A stretch of 64,000 nucleotides of DNA from Streptomyces mirabilis (GTDB taxonomy: Bacteria; Actinomycetota; Actinomycetes; Streptomycetales; Streptomycetaceae), in NCBI RefSeq assembly GCF_018310535.1, contig NZ_CP074102.1, positions 372,001 through 436,000 of the forward strand, read 5' to 3'. A model generated the notes under the pieces. The model was not told the origin of the DNA. It searched no databases and saw nothing but the letters and a program-made list of their open reading frames with translations. The position numbers were made by a program, and so were the translations under genes. Of the stretch, positions 51,429 through 63,280 are shown piece by piece; position 1 is the stretch's first letter, and every line of letters begins with the position of its first letter.

Positions 51429-52340
51429 TCAGCGCAGCTCCGCCCGGAACACCACCGGGCTCGTCCCCGTGTGCTGGTGGAAGAACTTGGAGAAGTTCGC
51501 CGAGTCGGGGAAGCCCACGGCGACGCCGATGCGGCCGATGGGCATCTCCGTGTGGGCCAGCAGCCGTTTGGCCTCCAGGACCACCCGCTTGTCGATGAAT
51601 CCCTTCGGTGTCTCACCGGTGGCCGCGCGCACCGCGCGGACCAGGGTGCGGCGGGAGTAGCCGAGGGCGTCGGCGTACGCGCTGACGCTGTGGTTGGAGG
51701 CGAAGTCCTTCTCCACCGCGTCCCGGAAGCGCGTGAAGGTGGTGTCGGTCTGCTCGCGGGCCGCTTCGGCGGAGCTGGCCGCGAGATGGGCGAGGCGCAG
51801 CAGGAACGCGGTGAGGGAGTGCCGCAGCACCGCGGTATGCAGACTGAGCGGCAGCGTGGTGGTGTCGACGTACTCGCGTTCGAGCTGGGTGAGCGAGTGC
51901 TCCAGGGCGGCCAGTTGGGCGACGCCGGGTCGCAGCAGCGGCGGCTGGTCGTAGCGGTAGAGACCGGTCGCCTCGACGGTCGCGCGCGGCAGGAAGCCGG
52001 GCTGCATGATCAGGACGGTGCCGCGGTAGCGGTCGGTGCGGGAGAAGCGGTGCACCTGACCGGGGCGGATCCACAGGATGTCGCCCGCGGACGCCTCGTA
52101 CTCGGCGAAGTCGATCATGTGTCTGACCGGGCCCTCGCGAAAGATCATCACGACGTGGAAGTCGATCCGGTGCACGCGTTCCAGCGGGGCGTCCGCGTGC
52201 CAGACGCGCCCGGTCCCCATTGCGCCGACCTGCATACCGACGCCGGACAGGCTCAGATCGACCGGGAAGGGGAAGGTCCTGATCCCGTCCTGGGTCCCGC
52301 CTTCGCCCCCTGCACCGCCTTGGGTGGTTCTGTCTGCCAT
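51429..52340 (-). CDS. AraC-family regulator
   Basis: This 303-residue protein has an N-terminal cupin-like ligand domain (FHVVMIFREGPVRHMIDFAE; GDILWIRPGQVHRFSRTDRY) and a C-terminal double helix-turn-helix (DAVEKDFASNHSVSAYADAL, YSRRTLVRAVRAATGETPKGFIDKR; EMPIGRIGVAVGFPDSANFSKFFHQHTGTSPVVFR). The ATG at 52340 has GAGAGGGA just before it. It is divergent from the transketolase-led operon and could control it, or the GH16 enzyme behind it. The dyad AAAAGTCTGACTTTT lies between it and tkt. Confidence 0.87.
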   Translation of the reverse strand: MADRTTQGGAGGEGGTQDGIRTFPFPVDLSLSGVGMQVGAMGTGRVWHADAPLERVHRIDFHVVMIFREGPVRHMIDFAEYEASAGDILWIRPGQVHRFSRTDRYRGTVLIMQPGFLPRATVEATGLYRYDQPPLLRPGVAQLAALEHSLTQLEREYVDTTTLPLSLHTAVLRHSLTAFLLRLAHLAASSAEAAREQTDTTFTRFRDAVEKDFASNHSVSAYADALGYSRRTLVRAVRAATGETPKGFIDKRVVLEAKRLLAHTEMPIGRIGVAVGFPDSANFSKFFHQHTGTSPVVFRAELR

Positions 52341-52418
52341 GTCCCTCTCGCGTCGACTCGCTACAGCACTCCGTGTCCCACTTTCACCGAAGGCTGACAC
52401 ACGGGCACCTTCCCCGGC

Positions 52419-52433
52419 AAAAGTCTGACTTTT
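52419..52433. promoter_or_regulatory. Palindrome AAAAGTC-T-GACTTTT before tkt
   Basis: A perfect 15-bp dyad 53 bp before the tkt ATG in an AT-rich patch, in the divergent araC/tkt gap. It may be the operator or promoter core for the pentose-phosphate operon. Confidence 0.6.
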
Positions 52434-52486
52434 AGTTTTGAAGGCGTTCCACCAGAGATTCCAGATCCAGTGAGGACTTCTTGAAG

Positions 52487-54562
<2,076 letters not shown>

Positions 54563-54581
54563 TCCGATCGCACGAAGGAAG

Positions 54582-55727
54582 ATGATCACTGTGACCGAAA
54601 CAACCGCGACCGCGGTAACCCTGAAGCGCCTCTCCGACGAAGGCGTCTCCATCTGGCTGGACGACCTCTCCCGCAAGCGCATCGCCTCCGGCAACCTCGC
54701 CGAACTCGTCGAGACCAGGCACGTGGTGGGCGTCACCACCAACCCCTCCATCTTCCAGGCCGCCATCGGCTCCGGTGAGGGGTACGAGGAGCAGCTCGCC
54801 GACCTGGCCGAACGCGGCGTGACGGTCGACGAGGCCGTCCGGATGATGACCACGGCCGACGTCCGCGCCGCCGCCGACATCCTGCGCCCGGTGTATGACG
54901 CCACCGCCGGCCGTGACGGCCGGGTCTCCATCGAGGTCGACCCACGCCTCGCCCACAACACGAGGGCGACCGTCGCCGAGGCCAAGCAGCTCGCCTGGCT
55001 CGTCGACCGCCCGAACGTGATGATCAAGATCCCGGCGACGAAGGCCGGTCTCCCGGCGATCACCGAGGTCATCGGCCTCGGTATCAGCGTCAACGTCACG
55101 CTGATCTTCTCGCTGGAGCGCTACCGCGAGGTCATGGACGCCTATCTGGCGGGCCTGGAGAAGGCCAAGGCGGCGGGCATCGACCTCGCCACCATCCACT
55201 CCGTCGCCTCCTTCTTCGTCTCCCGCGTCGACAGCGAGATCGACAAGCGGCTGACGAAGGTCGGGACCGACGAGGCCCTCGCTCTCAAGGGCAGGGCGGC
55301 GCTCGCCAACGCGCGGCTCGCCTACGAGGCATACGAAGAGGTGTTCGCCTCCGCCCGCTGGACCGCGCTCGCTCCGGCCGGCGCCAACAAGCAGCGCCCG
55401 CTGTGGGCCTCGACGGGCGTCAAGGACCCCTCGTACAAGGACACGCTGTACGTCGACGAGCTGGTCGCGCCGGGCACGGTCAACACCATGCCGGAGGCGA
55501 CGCTCAACGCCACGGCCGACCACGGTGACATCCACGGCGACGCGGTGACCGGGGGCTACGCCCAGGCGCGCGCCGACCTGGCCGCCGTGGAAGGGCTCGG
55601 GATCTCCTACGACGAGGTGGTCGACCTGCTGGAGGACGAGGGCGTCTCGAAGTTCGAGGCGGCCTGGGGTGATCTGCTCGACGCGGTCGCGACCTCGCTG
55701 AGCAGCAAGGGAGTTGAGGGGGAATGA
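54582..55727 (+). CDS. tal: Transaldolase
   Basis: This 381-residue enzyme is of the long actinobacterial form, with [20 protein letters not shown] near the N-terminus, [13 protein letters not shown], the Schiff-base Lys in [16 protein letters not shown], and [21 protein letters not shown]. It transfers dihydroxyacetone units between sugar phosphates. AAGGA lies just before the ATG at 54582; a GTG at 54591 is an alternative. It follows tkt by 19 bp and overlaps zwf by 4 bp (ATGA). Confidence 0.94.
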   Translation: MITVTETTATAVTLKRLSDEGVSIWLDDLSRKRIASGNLAELVETRHVVGVTTNPSIFQAAIGSGEGYEEQLADLAERGVTVDEAVRMMTTADVRAAADILRPVYDATAGRDGRVSIEVDPRLAHNTRATVAEAKQLAWLVDRPNVMIKIPATKAGLPAITEVIGLGISVNVTLIFSLERYREVMDAYLAGLEKAKAAGIDLATIHSVASFFVSRVDSEIDKRLTKVGTDEALALKGRAALANARLAYEAYEEVFASARWTALAPAGANKQRPLWASTGVKDPSYKDTLYVDELVAPGTVNTMPEATLNATADHGDIHGDAVTGGYAQARADLAAVEGLGISYDEVVDLLEDEGVSKFEAAWGDLLDAVATSLSSKGVEGE

Positions 55728-57409
55728 CCGAGCGTGAAGCGCTTCCCGACAGTGCCCCGCAGGATGCGGCCACCACGCCGGAGGGACCTGGTGACACGAC
55801 CGTGGAACCGGACGGTGTGAAGCCGGTCGATGTGAAGGCTGTCGATGTGAAGGCCGCGGCCAAGAGCGACGGCCCCGTTCCGGTGGCGGAATGGGAGAAC
55901 CCGCTCCGTGACCCCCGTGACCGCCGCCTCCCCCGTATCGCGGGTCCCTCGGGCCTCGTCATCTTCGGTGTCACCGGCGACCTGTCCCGCAAGAAGCTGA
56001 TGCCGGCCGTCTACGACCTCGCCAACCGCGGTCTGCTGCCGCCGGGCTTCTCGCTCGTCGGGTTCGCCCGCCGCGACTGGGAGGACGAGGACTTCGCGCA
56101 GATCGTGCACGACTCGGTGAAGGAACACGCGCGCACCCCGTTCCGGGAGGAGGTCTGGCAGCAGCTCGCCGAGGGCATGCGGTTCATCCCGGGCACCTTC
56201 GACGACGACACGGCGTTCAAGCAACTGCGCTCCGCCATCGAGGAGTTGGACGCGGCCCGGGGCACCAGCGGCAACTACGCGTTCTACCTCTCCGTACCCC
56301 CGAAGTTCTTCCCGAAGGTCGTCCAACAGCTCAAGAAGCACGGGCTCGCGAGCCCGCCGGAGGGTTCCTGGCGGCGCGCGGTGATCGAGAAGCCGTTCGG
56401 CCACGACCTGGAGAGCGCGCGCGAGCTGAACGCGCTCGTGCACGACGTGTTCGACCCGGAGCAGGTCTTCCGCATCGACCACTACCTCGGCAAGGAGACC
56501 GTCCAGAACATCCTGGCGCTCCGCTTCGCCAACCAGATGTACGAGCCGATCTGGAACCGGTCGTACGTCGACCACGTGCAGATCACCATGGCGGAGGACA
56601 TCGGCATCGGCGGCCGGGCCGGCTACTACGACGGCATCGGTTCGGCCCGTGACGTGATCCAGAACCACCTGCTCCAGCTGATGGCGCTGACCGCCATGGA
56701 GGAGCCGATCGCCTTCGACGCCGAGTCGCTGCTGACCGAGAAGCTCAAGGTCCTCAAGTCGGTGAAGCTGCCGGAGAACCTGGGCGAGCACACCGTGCGC
56801 GGCCAGTACGCGGCGGCCTGGCAGGGCGGCGAGAAGGTGCGCGGCTATCTGCAGGAGGAGGGCATCGACCCCAAGTCGACGACCGACACCTACGCGGCCG
56901 TCAAGCTGGAGGTCGACAACCGCCGCTGGGCGGGCGTCCCCTTCTATCTGCGCACCGGCAAGCGCCTTGGCCGGCGGGTGACGGAGATCGCGGTGGTCTT
57001 CCAGCGCGCCCCGCACTCCCCGTTCGACTCGACCGCCACCGAGGAGCTCGGCCAGAACGCGATCGTCATCCGCGTCCAGCCCGACGAGGGTATGACGGTG
57101 CGCTTCGGATCGAAGGTCCCGGGTACGTCGATGGAGATCCGGGACGTCACGATGGACTTCGCCTACGGCGAGTCGTTCACCGAGTCCAGCCCGGAGGCAT
57201 ACGAACGGCTGATCCTGGATGTCCTGCTCGGCGACGCCAATCTCTTCCCCCGTCACCAGGAGGTGGAAGAGTCCTGGAAGGTCCTCGACCCGATCGAGGA
57301 CTACTGGGAGACCCATGGCAAGCCCGCGCAGTACCCCTCGGGCAGCTGGGGTCCGAAGGAAGCCGACGAGATGCTCGCACGAGACGGACGGAGCTGGCGC
57401 AGGCCATGA
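55724..57409 (+). CDS. zwf: Glucose-6-phosphate dehydrogenase
   Basis: This 561-residue enzyme starts the oxidative branch: glucose 6-phosphate to 6-phosphogluconolactone. It has the NADP motif [22 protein letters not shown] and the catalytic signature [19 protein letters not shown] with the catalytic His. The first 65 residues are an unusual disordered extension with a near-repeat [16 protein letters not shown], so the enzyme is longer than typical. Its ATG overlaps the tal stop (ATGA) and its stop overlaps the opcA ATG, so expression is coupled. OpcA, encoded next, usually activates this enzyme in actinobacteria. Confidence 0.95.
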   Translation: MTEREALPDSAPQDAATTPEGPGDTTVEPDGVKPVDVKAVDVKAAAKSDGPVPVAEWENPLRDPRDRRLPRIAGPSGLVIFGVTGDLSRKKLMPAVYDLANRGLLPPGFSLVGFARRDWEDEDFAQIVHDSVKEHARTPFREEVWQQLAEGMRFIPGTFDDDTAFKQLRSAIEELDAARGTSGNYAFYLSVPPKFFPKVVQQLKKHGLASPPEGSWRRAVIEKPFGHDLESARELNALVHDVFDPEQVFRIDHYLGKETVQNILALRFANQMYEPIWNRSYVDHVQITMAEDIGIGGRAGYYDGIGSARDVIQNHLLQLMALTAMEEPIAFDAESLLTEKLKVLKSVKLPENLGEHTVRGQYAAAWQGGEKVRGYLQEEGIDPKSTTDTYAAVKLEVDNRRWAGVPFYLRTGKRLGRRVTEIAVVFQRAPHSPFDSTATEELGQNAIVIRVQPDEGMTVRFGSKVPGTSMEIRDVTMDFAYGESFTESSPEAYERLILDVLLGDANLFPRHQEVEESWKVLDPIEDYWETHGKPAQYPSGSWGPKEADEMLARDGRSWRRP

Positions 57410-58344
57410 AGATCGACCTGACCGACACCACGGCAAGCAAGATCAACAAGGCGCTCGTGCAGGGGCGCCGCACCATCGGCACCCCCGCCGTGGGCATGGT
57501 CCTGACGATGGTCATCGTCACCGACGAAGAGAACGCGTACGACTCGATCAAGGCCGCCGAGGAGGCCTCGCGCGAGCACCCCTCGCGCACCTTGGTCGTC
57601 ATCAAGCGGCACGCCCGCACCCCGCGCGACCGCACCAACTCGCGCCTCGACGCCGAGGTCCGGGTGGGCGCCGACTCCGGCGCCGGTGAGACCGTCGTGC
57701 TGCGGACCTACGGAGAGGTGTCCGACCACGCCGACTCCGTGGTCCTGCCGCTGCTGCTGCCGGACGCGCCCGTCGTCGTCTGGTGGCCGGTGGACGCCCC
57801 CGAGGTACCGGCCAAGGACCCGCTGGGCGCCCTCGCGCAGCGCAGGATCACCGACATGTACGCCGTCGAGTCGCCGCTCACGGCCCTGGAGGCCCGCGTC
57901 AACTCGTACGCGCCGGGCGACACCGACCTGGCGTGGACCCGGCTGACGCCCTGGCGCTCGATGCTGGCCGCCGCGCTCGACCAGGCCCGTACGAAGGTGA
58001 TCTCGGCCGCCGTCGAGAGCGAGGCCGACAACCCGAGCGCCGAGCTGCTCGCCCGCTGGCTGGGCGCCCGGCTCGACGTGCCGGTCGAGCGGGTCGTCAC
58101 CGCCGGTCCGGTGGTGACCGCGGTGCGGCTCGGCACGGAGAACGGCGAGATCGTGATCGACCGGCCCGAGGGGCCGCTGGCCACGCTGTCGCTGCCCGGG
58201 CAACCCTCCCGCACCCTCGCGCTGAAGGTGCGCAGTACTTCCGAGCTGATCGCCGAGGAGCTGCGCCGCCTCGACGCGGACGAGATGTACGCCGTCGCCC
58301 TGCGGGGCGAGGGCGGCACCAAGGAGACCCCCCGTCATGTCTGA
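57406..58344 (+). CDS. opcA: Glucose-6-phosphate dehydrogenase assembly protein OpcA
   Basis: This 312-residue protein has the OpcA family pattern: [69 protein letters not shown] and [18 protein letters not shown]. It activates G6PDH allosterically and is always linked to zwf in actinobacteria. Its ATG overlaps the zwf stop codon (ATGA) and its last 8 bases overlap the start of pgi. No enzyme active site is visible, as expected. Confidence 0.94.
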   Translation: MKIDLTDTTASKINKALVQGRRTIGTPAVGMVLTMVIVTDEENAYDSIKAAEEASREHPSRTLVVIKRHARTPRDRTNSRLDAEVRVGADSGAGETVVLRTYGEVSDHADSVVLPLLLPDAPVVVWWPVDAPEVPAKDPLGALAQRRITDMYAVESPLTALEARVNSYAPGDTDLAWTRLTPWRSMLAAALDQARTKVISAAVESEADNPSAELLARWLGARLDVPVERVVTAGPVVTAVRLGTENGEIVIDRPEGPLATLSLPGQPSRTLALKVRSTSELIAEELRRLDADEMYAVALRGEGGTKETPRHV

Positions 58345-59986
58345 CTCCCCCAAGCTCACACGGCGTCCGGAGTGGGTGGCCCTGGAGGACCACCGCGCGG
58401 ACGGTCTGCTCCACCCGCGGCTGCGTGAGTTGTTCGCCGCCGATCCTGCCCGCGCAGAACGCTATGTCGTGCGGGTCGGCGATCTGCGGATCGACTACTC
58501 CAAGCACCTGATCACGGACGAGACCCTCGCCCTCCTCCAGGAACTGGCCACCGCCACCGACGTGTTCGGGCTGCGGGACGCGATGTTCCGCGGCGAGAGA
58601 ATCAACGTCACCGAGGACCGGGCGGTGCTGCACACCGCGCTGCGGGCCCCCCGGAACGCCGTGATCGAGGTCGACGGCGAGAACGTCGTCCCTGGCGTGC
58701 ACACCGTGCTCGACAAGATGGCCGACTTCGCCGAGCGGGTCCGCGCCGGCGAGTGGACCGGTCACACGGGTCGTCCTATCCGCAATGTCGTCAACATCGG
58801 TATCGGCGGCTCCGACCTCGGTCCGGCGATGGCCTACGAGGCGCTGCGCGCCTTCACGGACCGTTCGCTGACCGTGCGGTTCGTGTCGAACGTGGACGGC
58901 GCCGATCTGCACGAGGCCGTCCGCGACCTCGACCCGGCCGAGACGCTGTTCATCATCGCCTCGAAGACGTTCACCACGATCGAGACGATCACCAACGCGA
59001 CCTCGGCGCGGACCTGGCTGCTCGCCGCGCTGGAAGGTGACGAGAAGGCGGTCGCCAAGCACTTCGTGGCACTGTCGACGAACGCCGGCAAGGTGTCGGA
59101 CTTCGGTATCGACACGGCCAACATGTTCGGGTTCTGGGACTGGGTCGGCGGACGTTACTCCTTCGACTCGGCGATCGGCCTGTCGCTGATGATCGCGATC
59201 GGCCCGGACCGTTTCCGGGAGCTGCTCGACGGGTTCAGGATCGTCGACGAACACTTCCGTACGGCTCCCGCCGAGGCCAACGCGCCTTTGCTGCTTGGCC
59301 TGTTGGGTGTCTGGTACGGCAACTTCTTCGACGCCCAGTCGCACGCCGTACTGCCGTACTCGCACTACCTGTCCAAGTTCACCGCCTACCTGCAGCAGCT
59401 GGACATGGAGTCCAACGGCAAGTCGGTGGACCGCGACGGCAACCCGGTGGAGTGGCAGACCGGTCCCGTGGTGTGGGGCACGCCCGGCACCAACGGGCAG
59501 CACGCCTACTACCAGCTCATCCACCAGGGCACGAAGCTGATCCCCGCCGACTTCATCGGCTTCGCCAACCCGGTGGACGAGCTGGAGCCCGAACTCGCCG
59601 CCCAGCACGACCTGTTGATGGCGAACTTCTTCGCGCAGACCCAGGCCCTCGCCTTCGGCAAGACGCCCGACGAGGTGCGCGCCGAGGGCGTGCCCGAGGA
59701 ACTGGTCCCGCACAAGACGTTCAAGGGCAACCACCCGACGACGACGATCCTCGCGAGCGAGCTGACGCCGTCGGTCCTCGGCCAGCTCATCGCCCTCTAC
59801 GAGCACAAGGTGTTCGTCCAGGGCGCGATCTGGAACATCGACTCCTTCGACCAGTGGGGCGTAGAGCTCGGCAAGGTCCTCGCCAAGCGCGTCGAACCCG
59901 CGCTCACCGAAGGCGCCGACGTGCCCGGCCTCGACCCCTCCACCGCCGCCCTCGTGGCCGCGTACCGCACCCTCCGAAAGAAGTGA
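58337..59986 (+). CDS. pgi: Glucose-6-phosphate isomerase
   Basis: This 549-residue enzyme interconverts glucose 6-phosphate and fructose 6-phosphate. It has [20 protein letters not shown], the [17 protein letters not shown] segment, the [14 protein letters not shown] signature (here [20 protein letters not shown]), the [21 protein letters not shown] active-site region and the C-terminal motif [18 protein letters not shown]. It overlaps opcA by 8 bp. In this operon it links the pentose-phosphate pathway with glycolysis. Confidence 0.95.
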   Translation: MSDSPKLTRRPEWVALEDHRADGLLHPRLRELFAADPARAERYVVRVGDLRIDYSKHLITDETLALLQELATATDVFGLRDAMFRGERINVTEDRAVLHTALRAPRNAVIEVDGENVVPGVHTVLDKMADFAERVRAGEWTGHTGRPIRNVVNIGIGGSDLGPAMAYEALRAFTDRSLTVRFVSNVDGADLHEAVRDLDPAETLFIIASKTFTTIETITNATSARTWLLAALEGDEKAVAKHFVALSTNAGKVSDFGIDTANMFGFWDWVGGRYSFDSAIGLSLMIAIGPDRFRELLDGFRIVDEHFRTAPAEANAPLLLGLLGVWYGNFFDAQSHAVLPYSHYLSKFTAYLQQLDMESNGKSVDRDGNPVEWQTGPVVWGTPGTNGQHAYYQLIHQGTKLIPADFIGFANPVDELEPELAAQHDLLMANFFAQTQALAFGKTPDEVRAEGVPEELVPHKTFKGNHPTTTILASELTPSVLGQLIALYEHKVFVQGAIWNIDSFDQWGVELGKVLAKRVEPALTEGADVPGLDPSTAALVAAYRTLRKK

Positions 59987-59991
59987 CTGTC

Positions 59992-60870
59992 ATGCAGCTC
60001 GGACTCATCGGCCTCGGCAAGATGGGCGGCAACATGCGCGAGCGGATCCGCCGCGCGGGCCACACGGTCGTCGGCTACGACCGCAACCCCGAGGTCTCGG
60101 ACGTCAGCAGCCTCACCGAACTCGTGAGCGCGCTCGAAGGCCCGCGCGTGGTGTGGGTGATGGTCCCCGCCGGCGCCGCCACGCAGTCCACCATCGACCA
60201 GCTCGGCGAGCTCCTGGAGCCCGGTGACACCGTCGTCGACGGCGGCAACTCCCGCTGGACGGACGACGAGAAGCACGCGGAGGAGCTGGCCGCCAAGGGC
60301 ATCGGGTTCGTCGACGCGGGCGTCTCCGGCGGCGTCTGGGGCCTCAAGAACGGCTACGCGCTGATGGTCGGCGGCGACGCCGAGCACATCGCCAAGGTGC
60401 AGCCGGTCTTCGACGCCCTCAAGCCCGAGGGCGACGCCGGCTTCGTGCACGCCGGCAAGGTCGGCGCCGGCCACTTCTCCAAGATGGTCCACAACGGCAT
60501 CGAGTACGCCATGATGCAGGCCTACGCCGAGGGCTGGGAGCTCCTGGAGAAGGTCCACTCCGTCACCGACGTGCGCGAGGTCTTCCGCTCCTGGCAGGAA
60601 GGCACCGTCATCCGCTCCTGGCTGCTCGACCTCGCGGTCAACGCGCTGGACGACGACGAGCACCTGGAGAAGCTGCGCGGCTACGCGGACGACTCCGGCG
60701 AGGGCCGCTGGACCGTCGAGGCGGCCATCGACAACGCCGTCCCGCTGCCCGCCATCACCGCCTCCCTCTTCGCCCGGTTCGCCTCCCGCCAGGACGACTC
60801 CCCGCAGATGAAGATGATCGCGGCACTGCGCAACCAGTTCGGCGGCCACGCCGTCGAGTCGGCGAAGTAA
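59992..60870 (+). CDS. gnd: 6-Phosphogluconate dehydrogenase, short (NAD-type) form
   Basis: This 292-residue enzyme has LGLIGLGKMGGNMRERI (dinucleotide motif), the substrate loop FVDAGVSGGVWGLKNGYALM and the catalytic Lys in FSKMVHNGIEYAMMQAYAEG. It has a short C-terminal dimerisation part. The length (about 290 rather than about 470 residues) and the DRNPEV ending of the second strand indicate the short, NAD-preferring form. It oxidises 6-phosphogluconate with decarboxylation to ribulose 5-phosphate. It starts 5 bp after pgi stops, and the next gene starts 5 bp after it. Confidence 0.93.
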   Translation: MQLGLIGLGKMGGNMRERIRRAGHTVVGYDRNPEVSDVSSLTELVSALEGPRVVWVMVPAGAATQSTIDQLGELLEPGDTVVDGGNSRWTDDEKHAEELAAKGIGFVDAGVSGGVWGLKNGYALMVGGDAEHIAKVQPVFDALKPEGDAGFVHAGKVGAGHFSKMVHNGIEYAMMQAYAEGWELLEKVHSVTDVREVFRSWQEGTVIRSWLLDLAVNALDDDEHLEKLRGYADDSGEGRWTVEAAIDNAVPLPAITASLFARFASRQDDSPQMKMIAALRNQFGGHAVESAK

Positions 60871-60875
60871 CGACC

Positions 60876-61481
60876 ATGGGCGACCTCCTGCTGGTCCGCC
60901 ACGGTGAGACCGAGTGGAGCGTGTCGGGCCAGCACACCAGCTGGACCGACCTGCCCCTCACCCAGCACGGCGAGGAACAGGCCAAGTCCCTCGCCCCGCT
61001 GCTCGCCGGCCGGACCTTCGCCCTGGCCCTGACCAGCCCGCTCGGCCGCGCGATACGCACGGCGGAACTCGCGGGCGTGTACGGGGCCGTGGCCGATCCC
61101 GATCTGCACGAGTGGGACTACGGCGCGTACGAAGGCATCACGACCGTCGAGATACATCGCACCAGGCCCGACTGGTTCCTGTGGAACGACGGTGTGCCGT
61201 CCGGCCCTGACGGCCGTCCCGGCGAGTCACCGGCGGAGGTGGGAGAGCGCGCCGACCGCGTGCTGTCCCGCGTCGGACCGGCGCTGGCCGACGGCGACGT
61301 GATCCTCGTGGCGCACGCCCACTTCCTGCGTGTGCTGACGGCCCGTCGGCTCGGGCTGTCCCCCGCGGACGGGCGGCTGTTCCAACTCGCGACGGGCACC
61401 GTCAGCCGGCTGTCCACCGAGCACGGACATCCTGTGATCGCCGAGTGGAACGCCGCCGGAACTTCTGTGGCGGTTCGCTAG
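60876..61481 (+). CDS. Histidine phosphatase (phosphoglycerate-mutase-like)
   Basis: This 201-residue protein has the RHG signature (LLLVRHGETEWSVSGQHTSW) with the catalytic His, SPLGRAIRTAEL, and the second His in VILVAHAHFLRVL. It removes phosphate from small substrates. It closes the pentose-phosphate operon, starting 5 bp after gnd, so a sugar phosphate or phosphoglycerate substrate is plausible. The family does not fix substrate specificity. A perfect AT-rich dyad follows the stop codon. Confidence 0.88.
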   Translation: MGDLLLVRHGETEWSVSGQHTSWTDLPLTQHGEEQAKSLAPLLAGRTFALALTSPLGRAIRTAELAGVYGAVADPDLHEWDYGAYEGITTVEIHRTRPDWFLWNDGVPSGPDGRPGESPAEVGERADRVLSRVGPALADGDVILVAHAHFLRVLTARRLGLSPADGRLFQLATGTVSRLSTEHGHPVIAEWNAAGTSVAVR

Positions 61482-61501
61482 TTTCTACATTGCTGTAGAA
61501 A
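61482..61501. promoter_or_regulatory. Dyad TTTCTACA-ttgc-TGTAGAAA
   Basis: A perfect 8-bp-arm palindrome with loop TTGC right after the stop codon of the phosphatase and 62 bp before the terB-like start. The CTACA/TGTAG core resembles BlaI/MecI-type operators, so it may regulate the terB-like gene. Confidence 0.55.
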
Positions 61502-61514
61502 TCGAAGAGGTCAC

Positions 61515-61536
61515 GGTCCGCCCTCAGGGGCGGGCC
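61515..61536 (+). terminator. Terminator of the pentose-phosphate operon
   Basis: GGTCCGCCC pairs with GGGCGGGCC around TCAG (one wobble). GC-rich stem of the usual Streptomyces kind, without T tract. Confidence 0.6.
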
Positions 61537-61563
61537 GGGCCTCTCCCAACGTATGGAGCTCTC

Positions 61564-62019
61564 ATGGCCCTGTGGGACCGCATCAAGGAGTCCGCGTCGA
61601 CGATGCAGACCCAGCTCGTGGCGAAGAAGAACGATCTGAAGAGCGGTGCCTTCCGCGACGCGAGCATGGCGATGTGCGCGCTCGTCGCCGCGGCGGACGG
61701 AACGGTCGATCCTTCCGAGCGCCAGCGCGTCGCGCAACTCATCGCCACGAACGAGGTGTTGCAGAACTTCGACGCCGACGACCTGCGCCGCCGCTTCGAC
61801 GACAACCTGAACAAGCTGACCGCCGACTTCGCCTTCGGCAAGGTCAGCGTCCTCCAGGAGATCGCCAAGGCGAAGAAGAAGCCGGCCGAGGCGCGCGCCG
61901 TCATCCAGATCGGCATCGTCATCGGCGGCGCCGACGGCGACTTCGACAAGACCGAGCAGGCCGTCGTGCGCGAGGCGTGCTTCACGCTCGACCTGCCGCC
62001 GCACGAGTTCGACCTGTAG
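61564..62019 (+). CDS. TerB-like tellurite-resistance protein
   Basis: This 151-residue helical protein has two acidic metal-binding blocks: AAADGTVDPSERQRVAQLIA and GGADGDFDKTEQAVVREACF, as in TerB. The N-terminus KESASTMQTQLVAKKNDLKS is typical of short TerB proteins. TerB acts with other Ter proteins at the membrane in metal and stress responses, but no other ter gene is present in this window. ATG at 61564; a possible operator lies at 61482. Confidence 0.85.
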   Translation: MALWDRIKESASTMQTQLVAKKNDLKSGAFRDASMAMCALVAAADGTVDPSERQRVAQLIATNEVLQNFDADDLRRRFDDNLNKLTADFAFGKVSVLQEIAKAKKKPAEARAVIQIGIVIGGADGDFDKTEQAVVREACFTLDLPPHEFDL

Positions 62020-62040
62020 TTCCCCACCGGCTCCGGCCGC

Positions 62041-62072
62041 GCCACCTCGACGGCCGGGACACGTGAGGTGGC
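62041..62072. terminator. Bidirectional terminator between terB-like and hypothetical genes
   Basis: GCCACCTC (62041-62048) pairs perfectly with GAGGTGGC (62065-62072) between convergent genes, with a 16-base loop. Confidence 0.65.
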
Positions 62073-63035
62073 TCAGGCGCCGCGCGTGGCGCGCCTGCGC
62101 CACTTCACGTACTCCGCCTCCGGGTCGCCGGTGCGGGACCAGGGCATCCGGCTGGCGCGCACCCCAAGCGTCCGGAAGAGCGGGGCCGCGAGATCCCACT
62201 GGCCGGCGTAACTCGCGGCGTGCGCCAGGTAGTTGAGGTCGCGCACCTCCTCCGGCGCGGGCTGGCCGTCCGGGCGCGCGGATATCCAGCGCTGCCAGGT
62301 GCGCCGTACGTCGTCGACGGCTCCTTCGTGGTTCCAGTGCCCGTCGAGGTCGACGGGCGCGTCCGGCCGCCCCTTCGCCTCCTCCTGGAGAAAGCGGTAC
62401 TCCTCCACACGGGCGAACTGCACCAGGACCGGCAGCGCGCAGCCCGGCGGGGCGACGCTCGCCGCGTCGCGGGCGAAGTCGTACATCAGGGCGTGGGTGC
62501 CGTGCCAGCGCGCCGAGTAGTAGCGCAGCACATGGAGGTGGCCCTCGATCGTGTAGGGGTCACGGGCGTGCAACTCGTCCCACCAGCGGCCGAGTTCCTG
62601 GCGGCGCACCCCGGCGGCATAGAGCCGGGCGACGGAGATGAGGCAGATCCAGGGCGTGGGGTCCTCGGGGTAGGCTTCGGCGCCCTGGAGACAAGCCAGC
62701 ACCGCCCGGTCGACGCGTCGCTGTTCGACGGGTACGCGCCCACCCGCGGCGGTGGCGAGGGTGAAGGCCCTGGCCACCTCGGTCGCGGCCCGCAGGACCA
62801 GGGCGTCGGCGCTGCGCGGCTCCGCGGCGAGCCAGGACTCGACCGCCGAGTTGCCCGCGCACGCCGGCGCGAGCAGCCGGATCCGGTGGGCGCGCACGGA
62901 CCACGCGGGGCCGGTCACCCGCAGCAGATCCCGCAGGCCCTGCCAGCGCCCGTTGGCGATGTCCTTGCGTGCGGTGGAGAGGGGCGCGTCCCCGTAGTCG
63001 GGGTCGAAGTCGGGGGTGAAGCGGTCTCCCGGCAT
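62073..63035 (-). CDS. Hypothetical protein (helical, TPR-like)
   Basis: This 320-residue protein of unknown function has many short helical stretches with Trp, Leu and Ala (IANGRWQGLRDLLRVTGPAW; ADALVLRAATEVARAFTLAT; RYYSARWHGTHALMYDFARD; LNYLAHAASYAGQWDLAAPL), so a tetratricopeptide-like scaffold is possible. The ATG at 63035 has GAGGGAG upstream; the longer in-frame start at 63143 would add a Ser/Ala-rich tail. No signal peptide. It is likely expressed alone from the promoter region at about 63200. Confidence 0.6.
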   Translation of the reverse strand: MPGDRFTPDFDPDYGDAPLSTARKDIANGRWQGLRDLLRVTGPAWSVRAHRIRLLAPACAGNSAVESWLAAEPRSADALVLRAATEVARAFTLATAAGGRVPVEQRRVDRAVLACLQGAEAYPEDPTPWICLISVARLYAAGVRRQELGRWWDELHARDPYTIEGHLHVLRYYSARWHGTHALMYDFARDAASVAPPGCALPVLVQFARVEEYRFLQEEAKGRPDAPVDLDGHWNHEGAVDDVRRTWQRWISARPDGQPAPEEVRDLNYLAHAASYAGQWDLAAPLFRTLGVRASRMPWSRTGDPEAEYVKWRRRATRGA

Positions 63036-63200
63036 GGGCTCCCTCTCAGAACATGAGGCACTGAAACCGGCCTCGGAGCCGGAGGCCGATTGCTCCACGT
63101 CCTGGGCAGCGGACTGGGGGCGATACCGTGCTGCCGCTGTCATCGGCCGACGGTCGCTCCGCAGAGGTGTTCCGCGGGTGGTGTGATGATAGCGGTGGCC

Positions 63201-63218
63201 ATTGACGTTTCAATGTCA
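63201..63218. promoter_or_regulatory. Inverted repeat TTGAC-N8-GTCAA
   Basis: TTGACGTTTCAATGTCAA in an AT-rich patch 165 bp upstream of the hypothetical gene; on the minus strand it includes TTGACA. Possible operator or promoter for the gene at 62073-63035. Confidence 0.4.
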
Positions 63219-63280
63219 ACTGACGGGTAATATGCGCCGCCCGGGACTCGGACGAGCGGCGGCGGCACACGGCTGAAGCG

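Noticed and set aside
55607..57436. 609-codon frame opposite zwf
   Set aside because: Shadow of zwf; no start signal and no recognisable domain.
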